Assembly (NCBI GenBank): GCA_012295275.1
Contig: CM022670.1
Coordinates: 16,761,698-16,825,697, forward strand
DNA: 64,000 nt
Source: Chrysomallon squamiferum
Lineage: Eukaryota; Mollusca; Gastropoda; Neomphalida; Peltospiridae
Direction of reading: 5' to 3'
The position numbers and the translations under genes are program-made. The notes under the pieces were generated by a model. The model had not been told where the DNA came from and did no database searches. It was given only the letters and a program-made list of their open reading frames with translations. Shown piece by piece: positions 1 to 10,605 of this stretch (within the stretch, counting starts at the first letter, position 1; each line of letters starts with the position of its first letter).

Positions 1-713
1 GGAATTTTTAATATCTATCTATACACATATACATACACTCACAGATACACACTGAAACAAACATACACGTTCTACATATATATATATATATATATATACA
101 TATAAAAAAATTACATAAGATAAACAGTAAAGAAGCGTCTAATGTAATAATGGTAATAAAATGCAAGCAAAGTGTTTGATATGATTAAGAGATGATAATG
201 ATGTTGATGAGTTCGTAATGGTGGTAGTGTGTTGTTGATAGTTTTGAGATGGTGGTAATTAGATGATAGTTGATGGTTATGAGATGATGATATGTTGATG
301 TTATTAGATGATAATAGTGTTGATGGTTATGAGATGATAATATGTTGATGATTATGAGATGATAATAATATGTAGATGATATAAGATGATAATAATATTG
401 ATGACAATACTATGTTGATAGTTATGAGATGGTGTTGATTTTATGATTACTTTGTTAACAGTAACAACCATTAGATAGTGATGATGATGACAGTATAAAA
501 TAGTAATTAAATTTAGAGTGGTAACTGGTAAATTTTATAAAAGCATTTCTTTATCCAATCTGCGATAAAGCCTTTCACCATTTTGAAGTTAGTGTCCGTA
601 AATAATGCATAGCTATTCCAGTTTCAATAATCTGGCATGTATGTTTTGTAATATATAGAATAAAATAAAATAAAATAAAATAAAATAAAATAAAATAAAA
701 TAAAATAAATAAA

Positions 714-745
<32 letters not shown>

Positions 746-1060
746 AAAAAATAATAAAAAAATCTTTACAGAAGTCTAATATTTTCAATTTTCATATTAC
801 CATTCATAACTGACATGAGATACGGCCCGGTGTGCGTATGTTCGTATCCCAGCATGCTGCGTAACCAGGCAGTAGACCTTTCTAACTGTGAACTTGCTGA
901 CGTATTTAAAAACATTCAATGATTTTTGTTATAACAGATTTTAACACTTGACTGCAAATAGCTAAGAAATATGAGATTTAAAAAAAACTGTTAGCAGCTT
1001 GTCTGAAATGGTTTAAATTTAACATTATGAGTTAAGTAGTAAAATATATCTATTATTATT
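1..1060. repeat. AT-rich spacer with cryptic GAT/TTG repeats and short microsatellites
   Basis: No gene is visible. Positions 190-480 are a degenerate array built from gatgataatatgttgatg-like pieces. A (TAAAA)n run covers about 657-706 and an (AAAG)n run about 713-748. A (TA)n tract lies at about 79-101. The 780-1000 stretch is non-repetitive but shows no open frame or motif I recognise. Confidence 0.7.
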
Positions 1061-1099
1061 ATTGTTATGTTTATAAGAACACATTCACGGATACACCGT

Positions 1100-1580
1100 G
1101 TCGACTGTATTTAATTATGATGTATGTATGTATGTATGTATGTATGTATGTGTGTATGTTTGTATGTGTCTGTATGTATATGTGTGTATATATATTTGTT
1201 TGTATATGCATATGTGTGTAGGTATTTGTGTTTGCATATGTGTATACGTGTGTGTGTGTGTGTGTATGCTTGTGTTGTTTGTATGTATGTATGTGCGTTT
1301 ATAACATAAAATGAAACAGCTTTCTTTAAAATTATTATTCATTCCAATGTTTCAGTGTATTTGCAGGTAAACATTACGTGTATGTAAGTGTAAAAATACT
1401 GAGAAAAAAAATTGTTTAAAAATACGTAAAAAAACCTGAAATAAATAAAATAAAGTATACGTATATATATATATATACACACAGACACACAAACGTAAAA
1501 AAAAAAAAAAAAAAAAAAAAAAATAAATAATAAAATAAAAGTATACGTACACACACACACACACACACACAAAAACACTG
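1100..1580. repeat. TATG/TG-rich, poly-A and (AC)n simple repeats
   Basis: TATG tetranucleotides (about 1118-1150) grade into TG-rich sequence to about 1290. An (AT)n tract, a 20-plus poly-A run near 1498-1522 and (AC)n at about 1549-1571 follow. Open frames here encode only Cys/Val/Tyr or Thr/His strings and are repeat artefacts. Confidence 0.85.
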
Positions 1581-1589
1581 GTTGATTAA

Positions 1590-2010
1590 GGCCGCCAAAG
1601 CCAGTTACGAAATTGCTTTAGACGTTTCTTTCAGCTTTGTCTGTAGGCATTTACGTTAGATGTGCAATAATTACGCGGCGTGAAACGGCGGTAATCGTCG
1701 ACTATTGAGAAGTGTCAGTTACTGTGGGAAAGCGACGCCGCGCGCTAGCTTGGAGTGGGCAGACCCTGGGTAAACAAGTCCCAGGGCTGTAGGCCGCTAA
1801 TCTCCGCCATTATTCACCTGTTGTTCTAAGCCCCGCCTTTGGAGCCAGCGATTCGGCAGCGCACCTGGGCTGTCTGGCCGGCGATCGTAAAGTCGGCCTG
1901 TATCTCATCTTATCTTCAGGTGGGCAATAAATCTATGACCTGTCGCTTCTTTGATCCTCATACAACTGCCAGGTGCAAATTCCTATAAACACAGTTTGAT
2001 GAGGTACTGA
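1590..2010. promoter_or_regulatory. GC-richer island with four CAGGTG/CACCTG E-boxes (candidate enhancer)
   Basis: This non-repetitive block is markedly more GC-rich than its flanks and has no long open frame. It carries CACCTG at 1815-1820 and 1862-1867, and CAGGTG at 1917-1922 and 1970-1975, spaced about 47-55 bp apart. It also has a Su(H)/CSL-type TGTGGGAA at 1723-1730 and a Fox-type GTAAACAA at 1770-1777. The Fox-type site lies between CCCTGGG and its inverted copy CCCAGGG. Motif content suggests a cis-regulatory element, but this is inference; an untranslated exon is the alternative. Confidence 0.4.
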
Positions 2011-2019
2011 ACTTACTAA

Positions 2020-2022
2020 AGG

Positions 2023-2063
<41 letters not shown>

Positions 2064-3030
2064 AAATGCCTTCAGGGAAAGAAATTGAGGAAAAATAAAA
2101 ACATGTGATGTAAATGAGTACGTCATTCAGATTAGGAAGTAAAATATTTACATTTTTCTTTTTACGTTTTCATAATGATGTGTTTAGATTAGGTGGGGTT
2201 TTTGTATACTCATCCGAAACGATTTACTATTACTACTACCACTAAAAATAATAATAATTATTATTGTTATTGTTGTTGTTGTAATTGCTGTTGTTGTTAT
2301 TCTTCTTCTTACTATCACCACTACAACACTACAACAACAACAACAACTACTACTACTGCTACTATGATATCAACTACAACAGCTACTACTACTGTTACTG
2401 CTACTACTATCACTACTACTAGACTACTACTGCTAGTGTTTTTATACTATTATTCACTACCATTACCACCACCACCACGACCATAACTACTATTTCTACA
2501 ACTTCCACTTCTAGAACAACAGCAACAATTACTATTACTAATGTTATTAATGTTATTATTATTAAAAGTGTTTTTATAATGGTAAAGTATCTGGATTTTT
2601 TATTTTATAACTTTTCAGTTATTTTGTTTTGAATTAATAAGCCGATAAAACTCATTAGTTAACTTAAATATTAACATGTATACTGAGAATGATCAACACT
2701 TTAATCAGTTATCAATTATTATTTACCATTTATTATTTATTATTTATTTACCATTTATTATTTAATATTTATCATTTAACATTTATCCACCAATAAAATT
2801 CAGTATTTTAATTTTTTACAAGGCTGAAGATAATTAATAAACATTATTTTACAAGACTTTTAGACAATTGTTTGGAAACTGAACTGATTTAGGTTTTGTA
2901 AAGCAGTTAGTTAGTTTTTAACTGTAATGGTGGAGTAAGAAAAACATCAGCAGAAATAAACAGAAACGATTGGGAAACTTATCCCTGAAGATAATTTGTT
3001 TTAGATAGGCCAATGGAAATATTAAATTTT
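2020..3030. repeat. Poly-A tract, trinucleotide (ACT/ATT/ACA) cluster and AT-rich spacer
   Basis: A roughly 39-base poly-A run lies at about 2022-2060. Positions 2235-2570 are a degenerate mixture of ATT, TGT, ACT and ACA trinucleotides, so the frame through it encodes only Thr/Cys/Tyr strings. From 2570 to 3030 the DNA is AT-rich, with TTTA/TTAT runs near 2715-2790. No gene is seen. Confidence 0.8.
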
Positions 3031-3400
3031 TGAGTTGTAGATGAATATACATTTTAACTGCAGATTTGTTAATATTTCTACATGAACATACATTTTAACT
3101 GCAGAGTTAATTAAGGTTTTTAGATGAGATTTGAACATGAACATACATTTTAACTGCAGAGTTAATTAAGGTTTTTAGATGAATATACATTTTAGCTGTT
3201 TAGTTAATTAAGATTTCTAGAAAAATCCATTTTTTTTTTAACAGTAACAGAATATACATTTTAACTACTGAGTTAATTAAGATTTGTAGACGAATATAGA
3301 TTTTAACTGTTTAGTTAATTAAGATTTCCAGATGAATGCATTTTGTTTAACAGTTTTAACTACAAGAGTTAATTAAGATTTCTAAATGAATATTATATGA
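3030..3400. repeat. Diverged minisatellite, unit about 50-60 bp
   Basis: About six or seven diverged units repeat the elements 'gatgaatatacattttaactg' split by indels and 'agttaattaagatttctag'. Unit spacing varies because some copies have lost or gained short segments. No coding potential. Confidence 0.75.
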
Positions 3401-3492
3401 GGAGTCATTCAGAAGCTGGTGGGGATACATGATTTGTCATGCAGGAACTTGTATTCAGTGAAGGATATATTATATTAACAAGAAGAACCAAT

Positions 3493-3540
<48 letters not shown>

Positions 3541-4295
3541 CTCAATTAAAAAAGTATTAGACAGTGTCACTTGTTTGATAAATAATATCGAAATGTTGAT
3601 GTTACATGACGTTAACATTTTTTGAACTGTGAAACTAAAATGACTAGAATGATTGTCTAGATGTTTCTCTGAATGCAATTTAGGGGAAAACTATCAGAAC
3701 ATTATAACTAACTAACAAAAACTCTGAAAACGATTCTGTGAAACAGCTAGATTTTCTCCTTCTGCCGTCGTTTTAGATCACTGACCAAACACAGCTGTGT
3801 TGTTAACGCCGTGTGCCACCACGTTGTTCCCTCACCTAGACAACGTCCTGCGATGTATTTTTTTTTCTAAACCAGAGGAGATAATCTAAATTGACTGGAA
3901 GTCTCTGTGTTTCTAGCTGTAGATGCAGATGTTTTAATTAGCTTGCGGTTTTATTCTCTCTGAGAGAACAGTTAAAAATTAAAGAAAATATGTTGTGTAC
4001 ACTATGCCATAAATAAACTTCCTGCTCTTGCATTCACTGAAATTAAAATATAATAATAATTCGTGTAACTCTAACATTGATCAGTAATATTGTTTCAAAA
4101 TTATTATTTTATTCTTAAACAGCATTTCCTAATGAAAGTGTATATATTAATATAACTACACAACTTTTATTAAAAATGTTAACCATATTTCTGGACTGAA
4201 TTCTTTAATATATTGTGTTAACAAAACTACGTGATAAAAAGCAGTGTATCACTCCTCAAATTTAACATTTTTATATATCTCATCACATTTAATAG
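3400..4295. other. Non-coding spacer with (AAAT)n at 3493-3541
   Basis: A clean (AAAT)n microsatellite occupies 3493-3541. Positions 3730-3960 are somewhat GC-richer and non-repetitive, with a CAGCTG E-box near 3793. No exon or RNA gene is recognised. Confidence 0.55.
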
Positions 4296-4680
4296 TGGCA
4301 TGGTCTAATTTCTACCATTTTATAATGGCAGTTTCAAATTTTTTACCATTTCACAGTGGCAATGTCTGATTTTTACCATTTCACAGTGGCAATGTCTGAT
4401 TTTTACCATTTCATAATAGCAATATCTAATGTTTACAATTTCATAATGGCAATGTCTAATGTTTACTATTTCATAATGGCAAAGTCTAATGTTTACTATT
4501 TCATAATGGCAATGTCTAATGTTTTCTATTTCATAATGGCAATGTCTAATGTTTACTATTTCATAATGGCAGTGTTTAATTTTACTATTTCTTAATGGCA
4601 GTGTTTACATTTTAACATTTCATAGTGGCAGTGTTTACATTTTAACATTTCATAGTGGCAGTGTGTGATTTTTATCAAAT
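4296..4680. repeat. 30-bp minisatellite, about 12-13 units
   Basis: Units begin with tggcaatgtctaatg and end with atttcataa. They are about 30 bp long and are well conserved between 4326 and 4625. Because 30 is a multiple of three, one frame stays open (4356-4595) and would read as a 10-residue repeat. That is a consequence of the period and is not evidence for a protein. Confidence 0.9.
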
Positions 4681-4689
4681 CTTCGCGAT

Positions 4690-5215
4690 GTGGCTGTTTA
4701 TCCTTTATCAAATATTAATGTATTGATGGACGGGGGAAGATAACGGTCTTTTTTTCTTCAGGCAAGAAAATTCACGAAGTGGTTACGTCAGCGACGATAT
4801 TCACTCTCTCTCTCTGCATACAACCCGTGTGACAGAGATTGCTATCAGTGTTTGGTGTTTTATACCGGAGACTAATTTATCTGTTGAATTAAACCGCGGC
4901 GGAGAAGAGAAGGGCAACAAATGGTGGTCACTGTTCACTGAAATCCACATCAGTATCTGATAGCGATATACGACTGATACACTGCGTATCAGATTGCAGA
5001 CGGTAACCAGATAATAGTGACACAATATGACAAACGGAGATCTCATATTTTATTATGTAACCATGTGCGTTCACGTATAAGCACACTGTTGTGTAACATG
5101 ACTTAGCTACTTTTGCACTGTTTTCGATACGGTTCTGTTTAAATTTAAAAATTATAAATAAATGTTTTTGTGTGATCACTGAAATTCGCTTTTATCATCA
5201 CAAAGATTATTTTCA
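4690..5215. other. GC-richer non-repetitive island
   Basis: This unique-looking block contains short open frames on the minus strand (about 4801-5179) of at most 83 codons that match no family I know. There is a short CT run at 4803-4815. Candidate conserved non-coding DNA or untranslated exon; no decisive motif seen. Confidence 0.3.
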
Positions 5216-5235
5216 GTATTATTCCGTTGTTTTAC

Positions 5236-5251
5236 CGTTATATGTGTGTGG

Positions 5252-5302
<51 letters not shown>
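5236..5302. repeat. (GT)n microsatellite
   Basis: An almost pure GT dinucleotide run of about 60 bases. Confidence 0.97.
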
Positions 5303-5303
<1 letters not shown>

Positions 5304-5489
5304 ACGTCACCAATAATATAATGTGACTTTCCTGGTCGAATTTTAAAATGATTTAAAGGCAGGGCTTTTTTTTTACAATTAATAATACATTATTCTTATG
5401 CAGAACAACATAAAATCTTATGATTTTACTCAGATATGTAAATTTTGTTTTATCTTGAGTCAGATGCAATTTCATACACAAACGCACTT

Positions 5490-5490
5490 T

Positions 5491-5543
<53 letters not shown>
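5490..5543. repeat. (CA)n microsatellite
   Basis: A pure CA run of about 50 bases, in inverted orientation relative to the (GT)n tract 190 bp upstream, so the two tracts are self-complementary. Confidence 0.97.
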
Positions 5544-5544
<1 letters not shown>

Positions 5545-5549
5545 TAATC

Positions 5550-6235
5550 TCGGACCTTAGTTTCTGTGGTGAAAATAAGCGTTCACTGTTACAATTACAC
5601 ACCTGTGGTCCAGACGATGGTAATTACCAAACAAACTTTAAGCTGTGTTCATTAAATAGAAGTTAATTAATTTTACAGACCGGTATTACACACTGAACAA
5701 CTAGGTTCTTTATTAGTTTAATTGTCACGATACCAGGGTTTAATTACAAAGTAGGTTTGTCAGGCAAACATAATTACAAATACAGGTTCATTCGTGAAGT
5801 GAGTGTAAGAAAAAAAAAACCTATAAATTTATCAAACATGTCTTAGATAGAAGAGGAACGTTTAAAAACAAGAAATCATAATAAAATAAAATAAAATAAA
5901 ATAAAATAAAACAAAATAAATAAAAACGAATAAATAAATAAACAAAATAAACAAAATAAAATAATTCTTTAATTAAATAAGTAACTACAGTAATAATAAC
6001 GATGACGATGACGATAATAATAACATTTCTCCCCATCCAGTAAAACCCACCACCCCACAATAGAACAGATCGTGATGTAAGTTAATAAAGACACAAACAT
6101 ATCCAGGTAAAAAAAAAAATAAAAAAAAAAAAAAAAAAAAAATATGCTCTATACTTTTTCTTCTCACATCAACGAGCGAAATAAACACATTTTACATTTA
6201 CAATTTTTTTTTTTTTTTTTTTAACCTCACTGGGG
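5550..6235. other. AT-rich spacer with (TAAAA)n and homopolymers
   Basis: TAAAA/AAATA repeats lie at about 5878-5965, poly-A at about 6110-6140 and poly-T at about 6205-6222. I see no gene. Confidence 0.7.
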
Positions 6236-6239
6236 GTTA

Positions 6240-6580
6240 ATCCTAAAGTGCAAGCTGAACTGTGAAGAAAAAACGAAAGCTAGAAATAAAAGACACTTAT
6301 GATAATAATGCTACAAGCCTACAGCTGTGTAATATATTAAGAGAACTTGCGGCTCGGAGGTAAGCCGGTCGTAGACTGAGCGGCGCCACCCTAGCTCGCC
6401 AGCAGTCAGTGTACCCCCGTCTCGCCCTTTGTCTGTCAATCTGATACTTTGTCCTTTTGTTGGACATTTTGTCTCTGTAAATACACGGAACACAATTAAT
6501 CTCGAGTAGTGTGTGGACCTTGCACCTGCAAGACGTGTCAGCCATGTCCAAACCAGGGTTGTTTACACTGGCAAAACGCG
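6240..6580. promoter_or_regulatory. GC-richer island carrying a canonical BMP/Smad element
   Basis: This non-repetitive island about 4.1 kb upstream of the Id start codon has short overlapping open frames (minus strand, up to 84 codons) with no recognised domain. Its main feature is the Smad-type element at 6373-6387, listed separately. I infer a distal enhancer of the Id gene. Confidence 0.4.
6373..6387 (-). promoter_or_regulatory. Candidate BMP response element GGCGCC-N5-GTCT
   Basis: On the minus strand the sequence reads GGCGCC, five bases (GCTCA), then GTCT. This is the exact spacing described for Smad1/5-Smad4 binding in BMP response elements. GGCGCC is rare in DNA this AT-rich, and a correctly spaced GTCT is unlikely by chance at any single site. 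Function is inferred from the motif and the nearby Id gene. Confidence 0.5.
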
Positions 6581-7835
6581 ATTTTTTTAATTTTCTGTTT
6601 GTTTTGTTTTTTTTGTTGTTGTTTTTTTTCGTTTTGGTGGAGGAAGTTTTGAGTTTGTTTGTTGTTGTTGGATTTTTAAAATATTTTTTAAATATTTTAT
6701 TATTATTATTATTTTATTTTATTTTATATTATTATATTATTTAATTTCAATAATATAGAAATAAAATAAAATAAAATAAAAATTATATTTTTTAATATTA
6801 ACATATAAGCCCTTCATTGTCAATTTTTTTTTATTATTTTTTAAAATAAATTAATAATTTATTAAATTATGAAAAATAAATATAACAAATTATATATATA
6901 TAAAGAAGAACGACACAAGCCATTCAGTACGTTCATCTCGCTGTTTGTGGTACATTACCAAATGTAACGCTGAAAATAAACTTTGCATTATTAAAAAAAC
7001 AACAACAAAAAAAAAAAAAAACACAAAAAATAAATACATTCAATAAGAAAAAGCAGGATGTATACTTACAAATAACTCATTGAAAACATGGTTTTCTCAG
7101 TTAAGCATTATCTATGACTTAACAGTATCTAATAATAATCTAATAAGTTATCTTAGGTTTTATACAACATATATAGAATAACGTCAGATCATTATTTTAT
7201 TTCAATGCATACGTACACACATACTACGCACGGTTATAAAAGATATACACAGCTTGTATATATCAATAAAAAAATTCATACATAATACACACATACGCAT
7301 AACTACAATATAAAAAACATGCATAAACACACACAAACATACATACTCACATACATCCACACACATACAAACATACACACATGCTTATACACATACATAC
7401 ATACATACATACATACCTACCTATATTAGATGGATATTATATTTTGTTTTAAATATTTCATTATTTTTAAATAGTCTTTATTTCAATAACTAGTTCTCTA
7501 TATTTCTTTATCACAGATTTTTTTTTATATATTAAAATTATTTATTTACTTATTTTTATTTGCTATTTTTTATATGTGTGTTTAACATACATATGTAATT
7601 CAAATATATAATTTATGGCTAATAACTAAAATCTACAGTTCACAGCATAAGATAAGTACAATTATATTAATGTTTAGATTTCCTTATTTATTTTATATTT
7701 ATTATCTTTAAGGAAATGTTCCTTTAATATTTCCACTCTACTACAAACTGAAACGTATGCTACTATGACAACAATAGATTATTTTGTGTGTGTACACAAA
7801 TACTTTTACCTACAGCGAAACTCACACTCTACTGA
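6580..7835. other. AT-rich spacer, T-rich and ATAC repeats
   Basis: Poly-T/TTG sequence (about 6585-6730), short TAAAA repeats near 6760 and 'acatac' repeats at about 7320-7420 dominate. No gene or distinctive motif is visible. Confidence 0.7.
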
Positions 7836-7839
7836 GATC

Positions 7840-8700
7840 CCCGGTTCTAAAAATAGCTCCTGCTTTTGTACCTAACGGTGACGTGGCATAATCTGATTGG
7901 TTTTCGTACTGAATTGATCTAAAGAGGCACGCGCCACTGTTTACCGAGCATAATCAAGTTAGCGCGGGTAACAATGGATCTTTGCCGCTAAGTCCCTCCT
8001 ACTTGCAATATTCTATACAAAGCACACGCGACTTATCGGTTGGGCACACTTCGGCACGCGACTGGACTGAAGAAAGAAGCCAGCATATATATTGTTATAC
8101 AGATAAATATCAAAACTTAAAAATATGAAGAAACGCGAAAAGAAAGTGATCGAAGTTTGGGAAGATGGAAGTGGGATGCCGAGTGACTGGGCAGCGTCGG
8201 ATGTGGGAATCAGCTGAAATCTGCGTTCTCGCTTTTTTCCTTTCTTTGTTCTCTGAGAACATGAACAGACGGACGGACACCTGGGTTCTGCAGTACATAC
8301 AGGCGAGTTCGGGCCTCTGGGAGTCTAAAGTAATTTACTTTCTCAATCCTTCCATCTGCTCTGTATGCCGTCTGGTTTCAAGACCGCGCGCCATCATGAC
8401 ACAAAAGCTAAAACAAAAGTTAATCAAACTGCATCTGTCGTGTGAAAAAAAAACACGAAAAAAAAAAACGAGAGAAGACTTTTTGGCTCTCACTTTTATT
8501 AGCTGTGACGAAACTTGGATACATCTGTCTATGGAAAATTTAATTTCGCCTGATTAAATTTATTGAGCTGAAAGTAACAACATCTGCAGTTCAGCTGTTG
8601 TGTGGACGGACATTCGATGTTCAGATGGAATTACCGTTTTCAGGAATACCTTGCACGTGCAGTTGTTAATGGATGTTGTGTTTTCCAACAGAGGATTATA
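7840..8700. promoter_or_regulatory. Non-repetitive GC-richer island with Su(H)-type and E-box motifs
   Basis: The block has a CCAAT-type ATTGG near 7900, a TATA-like ctatacaaag near 8012, the tandem words cacgcgact near 8025 and 8056, and TGTGGGAA at 8202-8209 followed directly by a CAGCTG E-box at 8211-8216. A 130-codon open frame (8165-8557) matches no known full-length protein. Near its end it contains SCDETWIHL, which resembles the second catalytic Asp region of mariner transposases. It could be an enhancer, a promoter of an unannotated transcript or an old transposon fragment; the evidence does not decide. Confidence 0.35.
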
Positions 8701-8819
8701 AAATTATCATTACCGAATTTAAAAAAAAAAAAAAAAATTAAATTATTGTTATTATTTTTATATTTATTATTTAAAATTAAATACTTAATAAAATAAGAAA
8801 ACATTCGCTTCAAATTTAA

Positions 8820-8875
<56 letters not shown>

Positions 8876-9690
8876 GCCAGATTAATAAATAAATTCACAT
8901 TTAAATATTATCTGAATTATTTATTAACAGATATAAATTAAATTAACCTGATAAAAAATAAAATTAAATTACTGTTAATAAATTATAATATTTTTTAAGA
9001 GTAATTTTAAAAATTAAGTAAAAATATAAAAAAAAAAATAAGTAAGTTATCCAATATCAAAACGCTAATATTAATTTTCGAAGAGGTAATTTAAGAGTAA
9101 ATTCATTCTCTCTCAGAATTATAAATAACGTTTAATTCTATTTCTTACATACAAATAAATATATTTTAATAAATAAATTATTTGTGTTAAATATCTTAAA
9201 TTAATATGATAAAATATTAAATTATTGTTAAATATGAATTACGAACATTACTATGATTTAAAAAAAAAAAAAAAATAAAATAAAATGAAACAAGAATAGT
9301 TTCCCACAATTTCCATAACAAAGTATTAATTATACTTTATTTACAAATTTCCTGTAAAACCTGAATCAGATTTTTTTTTTTTTTTTTTTTTATATAACAT
9401 TTGAAATTAACACTTTCATTGCTATTAATTTGTTTTTAAATTTTAGCATAAAATAATAAAATCAATAAATATATGATAAAATAAATTCTTGAAAGAAAAA
9501 AAAACAACAACAACAAATAACAAGAAAAAAAAAAAAAAAAAGAAATATCAATTCATTTTAATGTCTGGTTTCTTCTATTTTTAGCAACAACTCATAGAGG
9601 GCATTATTATCTTTTTCTTTAATAGAAATTACTTCTTTTTTTTTTTTTTTTAAATGTACTTCATAAAAAAAAAAAAAAAAAGAAGAGATG
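8700..9690. repeat. AT-rich spacer with (AAT)n and homopolymers
   Basis: A pure (AAT)n array occupies about 8822-8874. Poly-A/poly-T runs occur near 8720, 9260, 9370-9392, 9525-9541, 9638-9650 and 9667-9681. No gene is seen. Confidence 0.8.
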
Positions 9691-10009
9691 TTGGATAACG
9701 CGCACTTCTCAGCCGACAGCGCATGTTTTCTATCACATACCAGCAGACATTGGACCGCCGCCTTTCTGTCGTTCTTGCACAAGAATGCAGCCGACAACAT
9801 TTATTTTTGTTAATCTGCTCAGCAGCTCTGGCGCCAGCTATACTAAAGCCTAACATTCTGAGGAACACATGAATATATGCAAATTTGCAGGTGTGCGGGT
9901 GTGAAGTATCAACAGGCCGAAGGTGACGAATTTTAATGCAATTTATCAGCCAGGGGAGGGCGGCTCCTTTGATGTTTACCGTGATTGACAACCTGGTAGC
10001 GTTAGCGAC

Positions 10010-10024
10010 CGCCTGGCTGGCGCC
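10010..10024 (-). promoter_or_regulatory. Candidate BMP activating element GGCGCCA-N4-GNCV
   Basis: The minus strand reads GGCGCCAGCCAGGCG, matching the Mad/Medea activating-element pattern GGCGCCA-N4-GNCV known from Drosophila Dpp targets. It lies about 580 bp upstream of the Id start codon. The GGCTGGCGCC words here and at 10048-10057 also resemble the core of the vertebrate ID1 BMP response element, as I recall it. Confidence 0.5.
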
Positions 10025-10036
10025 AGTTTGAATGGA

Positions 10037-10044
10037 TGACGTCA
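10037..10044. promoter_or_regulatory. CRE palindrome TGACGTCA
   Basis: This is a perfect 8-bp CREB/ATF site lying 12 bp after one GGCGCC motif and 7 bp before the next. Smad and CREB/ATF sites are reported to act together in vertebrate Id promoters; the same logic is inferred here. Confidence 0.5.
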
Positions 10045-10051
10045 CAAGGCT

Positions 10052-10066
10052 GGCGCCTGTCTGTCG
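10052..10066 (+). promoter_or_regulatory. Candidate Smad element GGCGCC-N5-GTCG
   Basis: GGCGCC is followed five bases later by GTCG, with an additional GTCT at 10059-10062 inside the spacer. The spacing fits a Smad1/5-Smad4 element, though the half-site is not the canonical GTCT. Confidence 0.45.
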
Positions 10067-10328
10067 GCTCAGCTGCCGATGATTGTAGCTTGTTCTGCCA
10101 ATTAATCACATGTCAAATCAGACTGAGAATGTCATGTGAAAGCTCTCAACCAGCTGGTCGGCTTATGGTGGGAACGAAAGATTACGAAAAGAAAAAAACT
10201 TTCGGATTTACTTACTGCACAGAAATTAGAAATATTCCAGATTTTCTGTGGTTTCTGCGATATAAATGACTGTATATGAAAAATATTCCAAATATAATAT
10301 TAAGATCTGTAACGACCCGGAAAGGAAA

Positions 10329-10605
10329 GGGGCGGAGCCTATTTTGACAACTGAGCTCGCTGTTTAACCATTGGTGTAATCCGATTAAGCCAAACTGCTT
10401 TTGCGTTCGGTATGTTCTCACAGTGGGCGGAGCTTAAAATGATAACATTACGAGGTTTACACAGCTGACGGTTTATAGCTTGCTGTCGTCTGCTCCTAGC
10501 CACACACGGTCGAGAAGCTCAAAGCAGAAAGACGTACGTTTTTCACGCTCTTTTAAAAATAGTTCAGAATTCTCTTAGTTCGGATTTACTTAATCGATCT
10601 ACATC
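10329..10605 (+). promoter_or_regulatory. Id core promoter and 5' untranslated region (predicted)
   Basis: GC boxes containing the shared 9-mer GGGCGGAGC occur at 10329-10339 and 10423-10433. An inverted CCAAT box (ATTGG) lies at 10370-10374. A TATA-like TTTATA lies at 10472-10477, which would put transcription initiation near 10500 and give a roughly 100-base leader. An in-frame TAA at 10591-10593 closes the frame just upstream of the ATG, supporting that start. The exact start of transcription cannot be seen. Confidence 0.5.

Larger units (their letters stand above)
9695..10320. promoter_or_regulatory. Upstream regulatory region of the Id gene
   Basis: This GC-richer unique block ends about 300 bp before the coding start. 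It contains three GGCGCC sites (9830-9835, 10019-10024, 10052-10057). Two of these have a correctly spaced Smad half-site, and a CRE palindrome lies between them (10037-10044). A T-box-like GGTGTGAAG lies near 9898. Open frames on both strands (up to 131 codons) have no recognisable domain and are taken as chance. The clustering close to an Id gene makes a BMP-responsive enhancer the best reading. Confidence 0.55.

Noticed and set aside
1098-1342. Overlapping Cys/Val/Tyr-rich and Thr/His-rich open frames
   Set aside because: Direct translations of TATG/TG repeats; no domain and no start or splice context.
1764-1786. COE/EBF-type site in the CCCTGGG/CCCAGGG inverted repeat
   Set aside because: Spacing differs from the TCCCnnGGGA consensus.
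4356-4595. 79-codon frame with a MAMSNVYYFI-type repeat
   Set aside because: The 30-bp minisatellite keeps any stop-free frame open, and substitutions do not favour synonymous positions as far as I can see.
9830-9835. GGCGCC as an additional BMP element upstream of Id
   Set aside because: No correctly spaced half-site on either strand; kept only as part of the local GGCGCC cluster.
9650-10045. 131-codon minus-strand frame upstream of Id
   Set aside because: Overlaps the regulatory motif cluster, runs into poly-A/T and has no recognisable domain.
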